This document shows positions 1-7,526 of a stretch of 64,000 nucleotides of DNA, piece after piece (the stretch's first letter is position 1; each line of letters opens with the position of its first letter). The stretch lies in NCBI GenBank assembly GCA_934086145.1, contig CAKOHV010000004.1:1-64000 (forward strand), given 5' to 3'. Under the pieces are notes generated by a model. That model was given only the letters and a program-made list of their open reading frames with translations, searched no databases and was not told where the DNA came from. A program made the position numbers and the translations under genes. Source of the stretch: an uncultured Bacilli bacterium. Its GTDB lineage: Bacteria; Bacillota_I; Bacilli_A; RF39; UBA660.

Positions 1-4
1 CATC

Positions 5-42
5 AAAAATCAGAGAAAGTTTTCCACAATCTCTGATTTTTT
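5..42 (-). terminator. Rho-independent terminator of the Pro/Gly-repeat gene
   Basis: A 12-bp inverted repeat (AAAAATCAGAGA at 5-16 and its complement at 30-41) lies just past the stop of the gene at 74-787. A T-run follows on either strand, so it could act in both directions. Confidence 0.75.
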
Positions 43-73
43 AAATTTAATTTAAATTTTACCGGAACTCAAA

Positions 74-787
74 CTATCTATGTCTAAAAGATGGATTTAT
101 CTCTTCTGAGATCTTATCATCCAAGGCATCAAACAACGCTTGATTCTTTTCATCTAACTCATCACGCGAAACATTTGCTAAATTGTCTTTTATCTTTCGT
201 AAACCTTCACGATAAGTAGTCAGATTAATCTCACCATAATCATATTGATGACCAAGTTGCTTAATATCAAAATTAACTTGAGCAAGGTTACACTCATTAT
301 CTGTTATATTGCCAAACTCTCTTTCTTTTTGCTTGTCATAATAAGCAACATTTTCTGCAAAATTAACAAAAGGTTCTTTAATATAACGTCCAACACCAAA
401 TAATGTTCCTTTTAAAACATTCTTAGCTCTTTGTAATTTGAATTTTCCACTTTTTTTAGCCTCTTGCAAAGTTAAACCTTGTGCTTGAATCTCTGGCATA
501 TGTTTAAACCATAATTTATTATTTTCCTTATTGATGGCACATTTTACTAGAGTTCTAAGTCTTGGGAAAATAGCAACGTTTAAGTCGTAATCTGGGGTAC
601 TAACATACCCTTCTGGTCGACCATACCAACTTCTACGATTCCAATTATTTCCGGCTGGTGAAAAACCATCAAATCCGCCACGATATGGTCCTCTTCGACC
701 TGGTCCCCCTGGTGGTGGCCCAAATGGTCCTCCTGGAGGTGGTCCAAATGGTCCTCCTGGAGGTGGTCCGTAATGTCCTTCTGGCAT
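74..787 (-). CDS. Hypothetical protein with N-terminal GPPPGGPF repeats
   Basis: I do not recognise this 237-residue protein. The first 30 residues contain three near-identical GPPPGGP(F) units, encoded by a 24-bp tandem repeat. A short Gly/Arg stretch follows, then about 190 residues of mixed charged sequence predicted largely helical. No signal peptide or membrane segment is visible, so it is probably cytoplasmic. The start is supported by an AGGGAGTGAT ribosome site 4-5 bases upstream of the ATG. It is a single-gene unit with a terminator at 5-42. The N-terminus resembles disordered proline/glycine linkers that bind SH3-like or other partners; that comparison is inference only. Confidence 0.7.
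   Translation of the reverse strand: MPEGHYGPPPGGPFGPPPGGPFGPPPGGPGRRGPYRGGFDGFSPAGNNWNRRSWYGRPEGYVSTPDYDLNVAIFPRLRTLVKCAINKENNKLWFKHMPEIQAQGLTLQEAKKSGKFKLQRAKNVLKGTLFGVGRYIKEPFVNFAENVAYYDKQKEREFGNITDNECNLAQVNFDIKQLGHQYDYGEINLTTYREGLRKIKDNLANVSRDELDEKNQALFDALDDKISEEINPSFRHR
700..772 (-). repeat. 24-bp in-frame tandem repeat encoding GPPPGGPF
   Basis: About three copies of a 24-bp unit lie in tandem. The two nearest the start codon are nearly identical and the third has diverged at wobble positions. The unit length is a multiple of three, so copy-number change would lengthen or shorten the proline/glycine arm without a frameshift. Confidence 0.8.
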
Positions 788-848
788 AATATCACTCCCT
801 AATTGCTTTCATTATACAATAATGTTGAAAAATAAACAACTTTTCCCT

Positions 849-870
849 AAAAAAAAGAGCCTAAACCCTT
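849..870 (-). terminator. Terminator of the GH31 gene
   Basis: On the minus strand a short AAGGG/CTCTT hairpin overlaps the stop codon and is followed by eight Ts. The stem is short, so confidence is moderate. Confidence 0.5.
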
Positions 871-3346
871 ATATTTGCGCAATGTATTCAAGTAACTTCA
901 TAAACATCTTAACAAATATCTTATCTAAGCCCTTCTTTTGTAACTTTCTTATTTCAATTCGTTTTGAATCTATTTTCATATCAGAGAAAATTATATTAGA
1001 AATTTGTTCTTTCAAGCTTGTCTTAATCTGTAAATCAGAAATAATGGATTCAATATCTTCATTAATTAAACGAACAGCATCAATCTCAATATCTTTTCCT
1101 TTACAATTGATAGTTAACTGCCTTATCGTTGAAACATCATTTACTTCAACAACAAAGTCGGCATCATCAACATACGATACGGCCTCCACACGTTCACTAC
1201 CAACATAAACAATAACGTCATTTGCTTCACGCGTATTTCTAAATCTAACTCGATAATTACGTTTCTCAGGAATAATTCCTGTTTTTCCTTCTAAAGCTCT
1301 TATTATAAGTGTATAGTTATTTGTCAAATAATTGTAATCTACTCTTGTTAAAATATAATATCCCTCTTCATATAAGTTACTATAGCCATCATCCTCATAT
1401 AAATTATATGAATTATTACGTCCCGGAAAAACATGAATTTCCATTGTTTTAGGCGCATCAGTTACATTTAAATTTTCCTCTAAATCAGCCAAGCAAACTA
1501 TTGAACCACTCTTGGCAAATACAGGATAATCTTCATCTTTATAAAAGATAACATACCTTTTATTTCCTGGGAATTTTTTTCCTGTTTTAAAATCATACCA
1601 AGTTCCTTCTGGCAAGAATATTTTTTCAACAGCACGATTCATGATATTATCCTTAGCTCGAGTAATTGGCGCCACAAACAACTCTGTGCCAAAATAATAT
1701 TCATTCTTATAATCAAGTTCATCATATATTTCAGGATATTGATAATAAAGAGGTTGAACCAAAGGTAAACCAACTTTATGATACTTATATGCTTCTGAAT
1801 ACAAATAAGGTATTAAACGATGCCTTAATTGACAATATTCACGAACAATTCCCAAAGTTTTAATATCCCATTTCCATGGTTCTCTTTTATAATACTTTCC
1901 ATATTTAGCCCCAAATCTAAAGATTGGACTATATGTTCCAAACTGTACATACCTTATATATAGCTCAGCATCTTCAATACCATCTTTATATCCTCCAATA
2001 TCATGACTCCACCAAGAAAGCCCAATATTAGATGAAGTACTATCAAAGTAAGGCAACTCTTTTAAAGTATTCCAACCAACTAGTGTTTCTCCACTATAAT
2101 GAACCGGAAATTTATGAGGAGCCATTGTTGAAGGCTTCGCTAAAATAAGTGGTCTTAAAGCCTCATCCTTCTTAAAATCATTGAAATGATAATAGTTAAG
2201 AGCATCCTGTGTCTTCTTATCTTGATAATTACGATAGTTTATCCAAAAGAAATCAATTCCCAAATCATATAACGGATCAATTAAATAATCAAAATAAGCT
2301 GCTACCAAGCTTTTATCAAAAACATTAAATGGAATTGTTTGTTTTTCACTTATTCCTAATTCTTTAGCAATTTCATCATAATGAGGCTCATGCGGATATA
2401 TACCATCACTAGGGTCAATATTTAACCCAATTTTAACACCTCTATCATGTAAATATTTGACAAATTCATTAGGTTTAGGAAATAATTCTCTATTGAATGT
2501 AAAGCCCGAACTAAATCTTCGTAAATTATTTTTATCTTTTAAATGCCAGTTATCTCCTAATAGCAAGATACTAAGTGGAATCTTATGCTTATTAAAATTA
2601 ATTAACAGCTTCTTAACATCATCGAAATTATAATAATCTGTTTTATTCCACCATATTCCAAGAGCATAACGTGGAATAAGTGGTGGCATCCCTGTTAAAG
2701 TAAAATAACTTTGTAAACAATTTCCAAAATCCTTATTATATAAAAAAACGTACGTATCAATTCTTTTTTTATCATTAAAGATAATAGATCCATCTTCCCC
2801 AATAAAATTAGACTTCGAATCATCAATAGATACAAAACCTTCTGAAGAATAAAGTCCTTTTTGTTTGTAAAAGATATCCTCTATTTTTTTCTTCATATAT
2901 TTAAAATCTTTAGCCTTATCATCTTGAACCGGCGCCTTCTGACTCTTATCAAAATCACCAATTATTCCATAATAATTACGCGCTTCTGGATGGTTAAAAT
3001 ACCATTGCTTGTTATCTGAATCCAAAAGTTTTATCCGAAAATTTACATCAGGGGCATAAGCTGTTCCAACAAAAGGCTTTTCTTTGATATATTGTAAATT
3101 AAAATATTTCGTTGTTATATCCAAAAATCCTTCATTCTGGTCAACTTTCATTTGTGGAACACTAAAATTTCTGAAGCTTGCAAATTCTGTCGGACGATCT
3201 TCGAAATATCCTTCATCACTAAATTCAAGTCTAACAAGTAAATCGCTTAATATTGTTATACGATAAAATTGTCCTTGAAAAACCGCCTGCGGTTTGCTTA
3301 TTGCATCTTCATAATTTACTGCAAAATGTTCTCCTAACTTAGCCAT
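869..3346 (-). CDS. Glycoside hydrolase family 31-like protein with altered catalytic motifs
   Basis: This 825-residue cytoplasmic protein has the GH31 order: N-terminal beta domain, a (beta/alpha)8 barrel (about 225-490) and C-terminal beta domains (about 500-750). Barrel landmarks visible are LGIWWNKTDYYNF (from about 232), the LLLGDNW strand, GLNIDPSDG and SWWSHDIGGY (about 447-456). GH31 enzymes hydrolyse alpha-glucosides or alpha-xylosides. Here the strand that usually carries the Asp nucleophile (WxDMxE) reads FFWINYRN, with Asn at 373, and the usual acid/base motif GD reads SGE at 421-423 (numbering from the GTG 9 bases upstream). Substrate and even activity are therefore uncertain. 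The ATG at 3346 is preferred over that GTG because AAAGGGTG then sits at normal SD spacing. Confidence 0.85.
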   Translation of the reverse strand: MAKLGEHFAVNYEDAISKPQAVFQGQFYRITILSDLLVRLEFSDEGYFEDRPTEFASFRNFSVPQMKVDQNEGFLDITTKYFNLQYIKEKPFVGTAYAPDVNFRIKLLDSDNKQWYFNHPEARNYYGIIGDFDKSQKAPVQDDKAKDFKYMKKKIEDIFYKQKGLYSSEGFVSIDDSKSNFIGEDGSIIFNDKKRIDTYVFLYNKDFGNCLQSYFTLTGMPPLIPRYALGIWWNKTDYYNFDDVKKLLINFNKHKIPLSILLLGDNWHLKDKNNLRRFSSGFTFNRELFPKPNEFVKYLHDRGVKIGLNIDPSDGIYPHEPHYDEIAKELGISEKQTIPFNVFDKSLVAAYFDYLIDPLYDLGIDFFWINYRNYQDKKTQDALNYYHFNDFKKDEALRPLILAKPSTMAPHKFPVHYSGETLVGWNTLKELPYFDSTSSNIGLSWWSHDIGGYKDGIEDAELYIRYVQFGTYSPIFRFGAKYGKYYKREPWKWDIKTLGIVREYCQLRHRLIPYLYSEAYKYHKVGLPLVQPLYYQYPEIYDELDYKNEYYFGTELFVAPITRAKDNIMNRAVEKIFLPEGTWYDFKTGKKFPGNKRYVIFYKDEDYPVFAKSGSIVCLADLEENLNVTDAPKTMEIHVFPGRNNSYNLYEDDGYSNLYEEGYYILTRVDYNYLTNNYTLIIRALEGKTGIIPEKRNYRVRFRNTREANDVIVYVGSERVEAVSYVDDADFVVEVNDVSTIRQLTINCKGKDIEIDAVRLINEDIESIISDLQIKTSLKEQISNIIFSDMKIDSKRIEIRKLQKKGLDKIFVKMFMKLLEYIAQI

Positions 3347-3380
3347 TTTTATCACCCTTTTATATTATATAATCATCAAA

Positions 3381-3409
3381 AGTATATCATAATTTATTAT
3401 TAACGACAA
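3381..3409 (-). promoter_or_regulatory. Sigma-A-type promoter of the GH31 gene
   Basis: On the minus strand, TTGTCG (3404-3409), a 17-bp spacer and TATACT (3381-3386) sit about 35 bp upstream of the ATG. It is divergent from the promoter of the radical SAM gene. Confidence 0.55.
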
Positions 3410-3438
3410 TTAATATAATATCTAAAAAATAAGCATCA

Positions 3439-3447
3439 TGTTATAAT
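3439..3447 (+). promoter_or_regulatory. Extended -10 promoter of the radical SAM gene
   Basis: TGTTATAAT is an extended -10 element with a perfect TATAAT, 19 bp before the ATG at 3466. No good -35 hexamer is present, as is common for extended -10 promoters. The short leader leaves just enough room for the GTGGTGAT ribosome site. Confidence 0.5.
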
Positions 3448-3465
3448 ATCAGTGGTGATTTTCTT

Positions 3466-4392
3466 ATGTTTGAATATACAAGTGATAATAAACGATATCA
3501 TACTCTTAACTATTATTATAAAAATAAATATGGTCATAAAACATGTAAAATTTCTTTAAACGCCAATTTTTCTTGTCCTAACAAAGAAAAGACTGGCCAT
3601 GGTTGTATTTTCTGCTCGCGCCTTGGATCCGGTGATTTTGCAGGCAACAAAACTCAAAGTTTAACCAAACAATTTTATGAAATTAAAGATATAATGGACA
3701 AAAAATGGCCTAATTGCTCTTACATCGGCTATTTTCAAGCTAACACCAATACTTACGCTGATGTTAACACTTTAAAAGAAAAATACGAAGAAGTTCTTAA
3801 ACTTCCTAACGTAGTTGGCTTAAACATTGCCACTCGCAGTGATGCCATATCTCAAGAATGCTATGATTACTTAGAAGAACTATCTCATCGAACTAATTTG
3901 TGCATTGAATTAGGTTTACAATCTATGCATGAAAAGACTTTACAGTTTATTAATCGCGGTCACGACTTACAAAATTTTGAAAAAGCAGTCAAAGAACTGC
4001 AAAGGCGCCACATCGAAGTCGTTGTTCATATTATTAATGGCTTACCAGGTGAAACCAAACAAGACATGGTCGACACCGTAAAATACCTTAATAATTTAGG
4101 AATTAATGGTTTAAAAATCCATATGCTCCATATTATCAAAGATACTGACCTAGCCGACTATTATGAAAAGCATCCTTTTCATGTTCTTACAAAAGAAGAA
4201 TACATCGATATTGTCATCACTCAACTAGAATATCTTTCTCCTAATATCGTTATTCATCGTATTACCGGTGATCCTAAAAAAGAAGATTTAATTGAACCAA
4301 CATGGCTTTTAAAAAAGTTCTGTGTCTTAAATGATATCGATAAAGAGATGAAAAAACGTCATACCTATCAAGGAAAAAAATTAACATCATAA
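3466..4392 (+). CDS. Radical SAM protein, TIGR01212/YtqA (YhcC) family
   Basis: This 308-residue protein has the Cys pattern of the TIGR01212 radical SAM family: C37, then C47 and C50 (CX9CX2C), which would bind a 4Fe-4S cluster and S-adenosylmethionine. Family hallmarks seen are YKNKYGHKTCKISLNANF near the N-terminus, LGLQSMHEKTLQFINRGHD in mid-protein and GLPGETKQDM. Members are cytosolic and probably act on RNA or a cofactor; the reaction was not assigned when the family was named, so I leave function open. It is monocistronic, divergent from the GH31 gene, and convergent with the DUF5662-GNAT gene 17 bp downstream. Confidence 0.88.
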   Translation: MFEYTSDNKRYHTLNYYYKNKYGHKTCKISLNANFSCPNKEKTGHGCIFCSRLGSGDFAGNKTQSLTKQFYEIKDIMDKKWPNCSYIGYFQANTNTYADVNTLKEKYEEVLKLPNVVGLNIATRSDAISQECYDYLEELSHRTNLCIELGLQSMHEKTLQFINRGHDLQNFEKAVKELQRRHIEVVVHIINGLPGETKQDMVDTVKYLNNLGINGLKIHMLHIIKDTDLADYYEKHPFHVLTKEEYIDIVITQLEYLSPNIVIHRITGDPKKEDLIEPTWLLKKFCVLNDIDKEMKKRHTYQGKKLTS

Positions 4393-4408
4393 TTCTTTTT
4401 TAATTCTC

Positions 4409-5425
4409 TTACTTAACCAAAACTAAAGCATTTTTTGCAACTTTATCATCATTAGTTTTCTTAACATCTCGTTTACGGAAACGACATGTATATGTACAAT
4501 CCGTTTGATTAGTTATTTCAAAATCAAGCGCTGCCAATTCAGATAACATCACTTGATTATCTTTTCTTACAATAACAAATAATTCATTAAAAGAAGAAAC
4601 CTCAATAAATTTTGCTAAAGCTTCAATGGCATAATCATGTCCCACATAACTTTCATAGATTTTATATTCAATATGGGCATTAAATTTTAATGAAATATAC
4701 CCTACAGGAATATTTTCCTCTCGTAAATATATTGTATAATCAACTGATGCAAAATCAGCAATATCTTTCTTTTCCATATATAAATGTTCTGTTTTAATGC
4801 AATCAACATAACAAGTTTCATCAAAATTCTCTAATTTTTTCAAAGTCGAATCTATTATATTAAAAGATATATCTGTTGGAATAACCATTTTTTCAACAAT
4901 TGAATAATCATCTTTCTTAGTTAATTCCACCAAAATAACCGAATAATTTCTTAACTTTTCAAAATGTTCACGATCAAAATGAAATCTTATTTCTTGCTGA
5001 GCATCTATATATTCAAGTAAATTAGTTTTATATTGCTTACTACGGGCATGACAATCACATGCCATTTCTAATAAATCGAGGTCACTCATGTCATTAGGGC
5101 TATCATAGTGTTCTGGATGATGTGAATTACACTTCCAATGTAATTTTATTGCTTCCTGTTGCTTACTACTCAAAACATGTTCGACATCATGCATTGAATC
5201 GATTTCATCAACTATACTCGCCAAGCACATAAATTCTTCTGTATTCCTTAATTTAGATGCATCATGATCATGACAACGTTTCATCAATCTAATAGCATCA
5301 ACACTTCGGTTGTTTTTAGTCAAATAAGCCGCTAAATAGTTGCCACTTCGTACAACAAAGGCTTTATGTATTAAAGTATCATTAATTTCTCTAGTTAACT
5401 TTTCTGTACTAATTTCTTTTTTCAT
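4409..5425 (-). CDS. DUF5662-like domain fused to a GNAT-like acetyltransferase domain
   Basis: Two modules can be read in 338 residues. Residues about 10-170 match the DUF5662 pattern, rich in His and Asp (MKRCHDHDASKL, HWKCNSHHPEHYD, MACDCHARS) and resembling a small HD-like metal site. Residues about 185-320 look like a GNAT N-acetyltransferase fold, with the strand IPVGYISLKF followed by a helix and LFVIVRKDNQ. Whether the GNAT half still binds acetyl-CoA is not clear, because the R/QxxGxG/A loop is degenerate (VGHDYAIEAL). A strong GGAGG site precedes the ATG. Predicted cytosolic; substrate unknown. Confidence 0.7.
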   Translation of the reverse strand: MKKEISTEKLTREINDTLIHKAFVVRSGNYLAAYLTKNNRSVDAIRLMKRCHDHDASKLRNTEEFMCLASIVDEIDSMHDVEHVLSSKQQEAIKLHWKCNSHHPEHYDSPNDMSDLDLLEMACDCHARSKQYKTNLLEYIDAQQEIRFHFDREHFEKLRNYSVILVELTKKDDYSIVEKMVIPTDISFNIIDSTLKKLENFDETCYVDCIKTEHLYMEKKDIADFASVDYTIYLREENIPVGYISLKFNAHIEYKIYESYVGHDYAIEALAKFIEVSSFNELFVIVRKDNQVMLSELAALDFEITNQTDCTYTCRFRKRDVKKTNDDKVAKNALVLVK

Positions 5426-5724
5426 TTCTGCAAGTCCTCCATGCTATAACAAAGTATTCTATCACAAAATTATAAAACGTCAATTTCCTATTATAAAAAT
5501 ATACTGAAATAAAAAAAAATATTCTTAAATAAAGAACGTCAATAATTAGTAAATATTTTTTGTAAATAAATTTTTCTTACTTTTTCCATTATTTTATTTT
5601 TTTCTTATTTAAAGTCTCCTTCTTTCCGTGCTTTTTCTTAATTTTTAAAATTAATCATGCCTATTTTTTTGACATTTTTCTTTTCTTAACTTTTATTTTT
5701 TATTTTAAAATTTGAATTACTTCA
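5426..5724. other. Very AT-rich gap upstream of the small RNA
   Basis: About 300 bp with almost no G or C. I see no open reading frame, hairpin or clear repeat. It holds the promoter region of the minus-strand DUF5662-GNAT gene, and the small-RNA promoter begins immediately after it. Confidence 0.5.
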
Positions 5725-5753
5725 TTGACAAAAAAAATAAAATAATATATCAT
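5725..5753 (+). promoter_or_regulatory. Strong promoter of the small RNA at 5760
   Basis: A consensus TTGACA (5725-5730), a 17-bp spacer and TATCAT (5748-5753) place a start near 5760. No open reading frame follows, only structured sequence and a terminator. Confidence 0.75.
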
Positions 5754-5759
5754 TTAATT

Positions 5760-5860
5760 AGCATGATAAACGTCATGCTGGATCACTTTCATGATTATGT
5801 ATGAAAGTGGATCAACCAAAACCCCCTGAAGGAGCCGAAAGGCTCCATTTTTGTTTGTTT
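5760..5860 (+). ncRNA. Candidate structured small RNA (RNA1)
   Basis: The roughly 95-nt transcript starts directly at a hairpin, GCATGA (5761-5766) with TCATGC (5773-5778). A second hairpin pairs CACTTTCAT (5784-5792) with ATGAAAGTG (5801-5809) and is flanked by two copies of TGGATCA. A single-stranded linker, CAACCAAAACCCCC, comes next. The end is a terminator, GGAGCC-GAAA-GGCTCC (5831-5846) followed by Ts. There is no start codon with an SD. The C-rich linker resembles the exposed C-tracts of Gram-positive antisense RNAs that target ribosome-binding sites, but no target is shown. The sequence does not look like SRP, 6S or tmRNA. Confidence 0.7.
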
Positions 5861-5969
5861 AAATTTAAAAGAAAATGATAAATATAAATTTTACTATTCA
5901 CTTTATTGTTATCATCAAAAAAAGGAAAGCATAAGAAAATTCAATACTTTCCCATCTTTTCTCAGATAG

Positions 5970-6368
5970 TTACTTCTTAGTTTCATCATCATAATTCCAA
6001 AGACCTAACTTCCCGTTACATAAAATTGGTTCTTCTAATACTTCTAGTAATTTTAATTGCCAAGCATACCTGCCCTCGGCATATATCCCACATTTATAAT
6101 TATTAGACTCCTTATCAAGATGTTGCAAATATTCATCAGTCATTTCAATACAATCAACAAGTTCACATTTACATAATATAAATCCGGGCTTTTCCTCTGA
6201 CTTTAATAATTTCTCAGCTATATCAACCCCAGGCAACTTACTTTTACTAAGACTCGCATGGATATAAATTGGTCCACGATAATTCGTTTTCCACCTACGA
6301 GTTTCGACCGTTTTAACGCCATCTTTTATTAACGTTGCGTACGGTTCATTTAAAGACAATACTTTCAT
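5970..6368 (-). CDS. ASCH/PUA-like domain protein
   Basis: This small 132-residue cytosolic protein has the ASCH signature at its N-terminus: LNEPYATLIKDGVKTVETRR, followed by YRGPIYIHAS and a C-terminal RYAWQLKLLEVLEEPI. ASCH domains have a PUA-like beta-barrel fold and are linked to RNA or nucleotide binding; some members hydrolyse N4-acetylcytidine. Nothing in the sequence says which activity this one has. It is a single gene with a GAGGTGG ribosome site. A second ASCH domain in this window (56550-57344) is fused to a Nudix domain. Confidence 0.82.
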   Translation of the reverse strand: MKVLSLNEPYATLIKDGVKTVETRRWKTNYRGPIYIHASLSKSKLPGVDIAEKLLKSEEKPGFILCKCELVDCIEMTDEYLQHLDKESNNYKCGIYAEGRYAWQLKLLEVLEEPILCNGKLGLWNYDDETKK

Positions 6369-6476
6369 AAATCCACCTCGTTGCCATTATATCAGAAAAA
6401 TGAATGTCAATATTACTAATAATCTACTCTTTTTATAATTATTTACCATACAATGTAGTATAATCAAGCTGAGGAT

Positions 6477-7526
6477 GTGATTTTTATCAAAACTGAAAAG
6501 AAAATAAAACACCATAAATTAAATACTCTCATTATATTTTTATTAACGATCTTAGTTCTTTGGCTATTATTAAGACATGACTACCAAAACATTATCAATT
6601 CTATTTTAAAAGCAAATATTATCTGGCTTTTTATAACTCTTATTATTTATCTTTTGTACTTTATCTTTGATCAACTATGTTTCTATAATATCTTAAAAAC
6701 ATATAAAAAAGACATTAGTTTTAAATATGTCTTATATCTAGGAATAATTACGAAGTTTTTTAATGGAATAACCCCGCTTTCAACTGGTGGTCAACCTCTC
6801 CAAGTGTATGAAATGCATAAAAAAGGTATTAGTGTTTCTAATGGAACTAACATAGTTATTCAAAATTATATTGTTTTTCAAATTGTCTTTATGCTTTATA
6901 GTTGTATAGCCGTTATTTTAAACAATACCTTACATTTATTTGCTAAATCACCTATTCTAGCTAATTTAACAATAATTGGCTTTGTAGCTAATTCCATTAT
7001 TTTAATATTACTATTATTAATAAGCTTCTCTAAAAAATTTAATAAAACAATTGTAGTTAATATTATAAACCTTCTTGCTAAATTAAAAATAGTAAAAAAT
7101 AAGGAAAAACAAATAAAAAAATGGACCAAAACTTGTGATGAATATTACCAAAATGGTCAAGAACTAAGCAAACATAAAGCAACCTTTCTAAAATGTTGTC
7201 TTTACCAAATTATCAGTTTATTTCTTTACTATCTATTACCATTATTTATTGCTATTGCTATCGGCTGTGCTAATAACTTAACTATCATTTCAACCATTGC
7301 TGCTGGCGCCTATATCTACATCATGAGTTGTTTCATTCCTATTCCTGGGGCCACTGGTGGTACAGAGTATGGTTTCCATGGTTTCTTTGCTAATTTCATT
7401 AAAGAGCCAAAACTATCTGCTTTACTTATACTATGGCGCTTTATAACTTACTACGCTCCTACGATCATCGGCGCTATCATCTTCAATATCGGTAGTAATA
7501 CAAAAAAAGAATCAGATTCAGTCTAA
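6477..7526 (+). CDS. Lysylphosphatidylglycerol synthase-type membrane (flippase) domain protein
   Basis: This roughly 349-residue polytopic membrane protein of the UPF0104/AglD family is related to the N-terminal flippase half of MprF. Landmarks are TGGQPLQVYEMHKKG in the first half and FIPIPGATGGTEYGF near the C-terminus. About eight hydrophobic segments are visible. No cytosolic synthase domain is attached, so it is a stand-alone lipid-translocation-type module. Its substrate is unknown. The start is uncertain: a GTG at 6477 is only 2 bp after the GAGG site, while an ATC at 6486 sits where an ATG would be expected. Its last 9 bp overlap the convergent recG. Confidence 0.82.
   Translation: MIFIKTEKKIKHHKLNTLIIFLLTILVLWLLLRHDYQNIINSILKANIIWLFITLIIYLLYFIFDQLCFYNILKTYKKDISFKYVLYLGIITKFFNGITPLSTGGQPLQVYEMHKKGISVSNGTNIVIQNYIVFQIVFMLYSCIAVILNNTLHLFAKSPILANLTIIGFVANSIILILLLLISFSKKFNKTIVVNIINLLAKLKIVKNKEKQIKKWTKTCDEYYQNGQELSKHKATFLKCCLYQIISLFLYYLLPLFIAIAIGCANNLTIISTIAAGAYIYIMSCFIPIPGATGGTEYGFHGFFANFIKEPKLSALLILWRFITYYAPTIIGAIIFNIGSNTKKESDSV

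Noticed and set aside
580..795. Second minus-strand frame over the Pro/Gly repeats (His/Asp-rich product).
   Set aside because: It is a shadow of the repeat in another frame. Only the 74-787 frame extends through the gene with a proper start.
5760..5855. RNA1 as SRP RNA, 6S RNA or tmRNA.
   Set aside because: It lacks the SRP apical-loop motif, the long 6S bulged stem and any tRNA-like domain, and is too short for the latter two.
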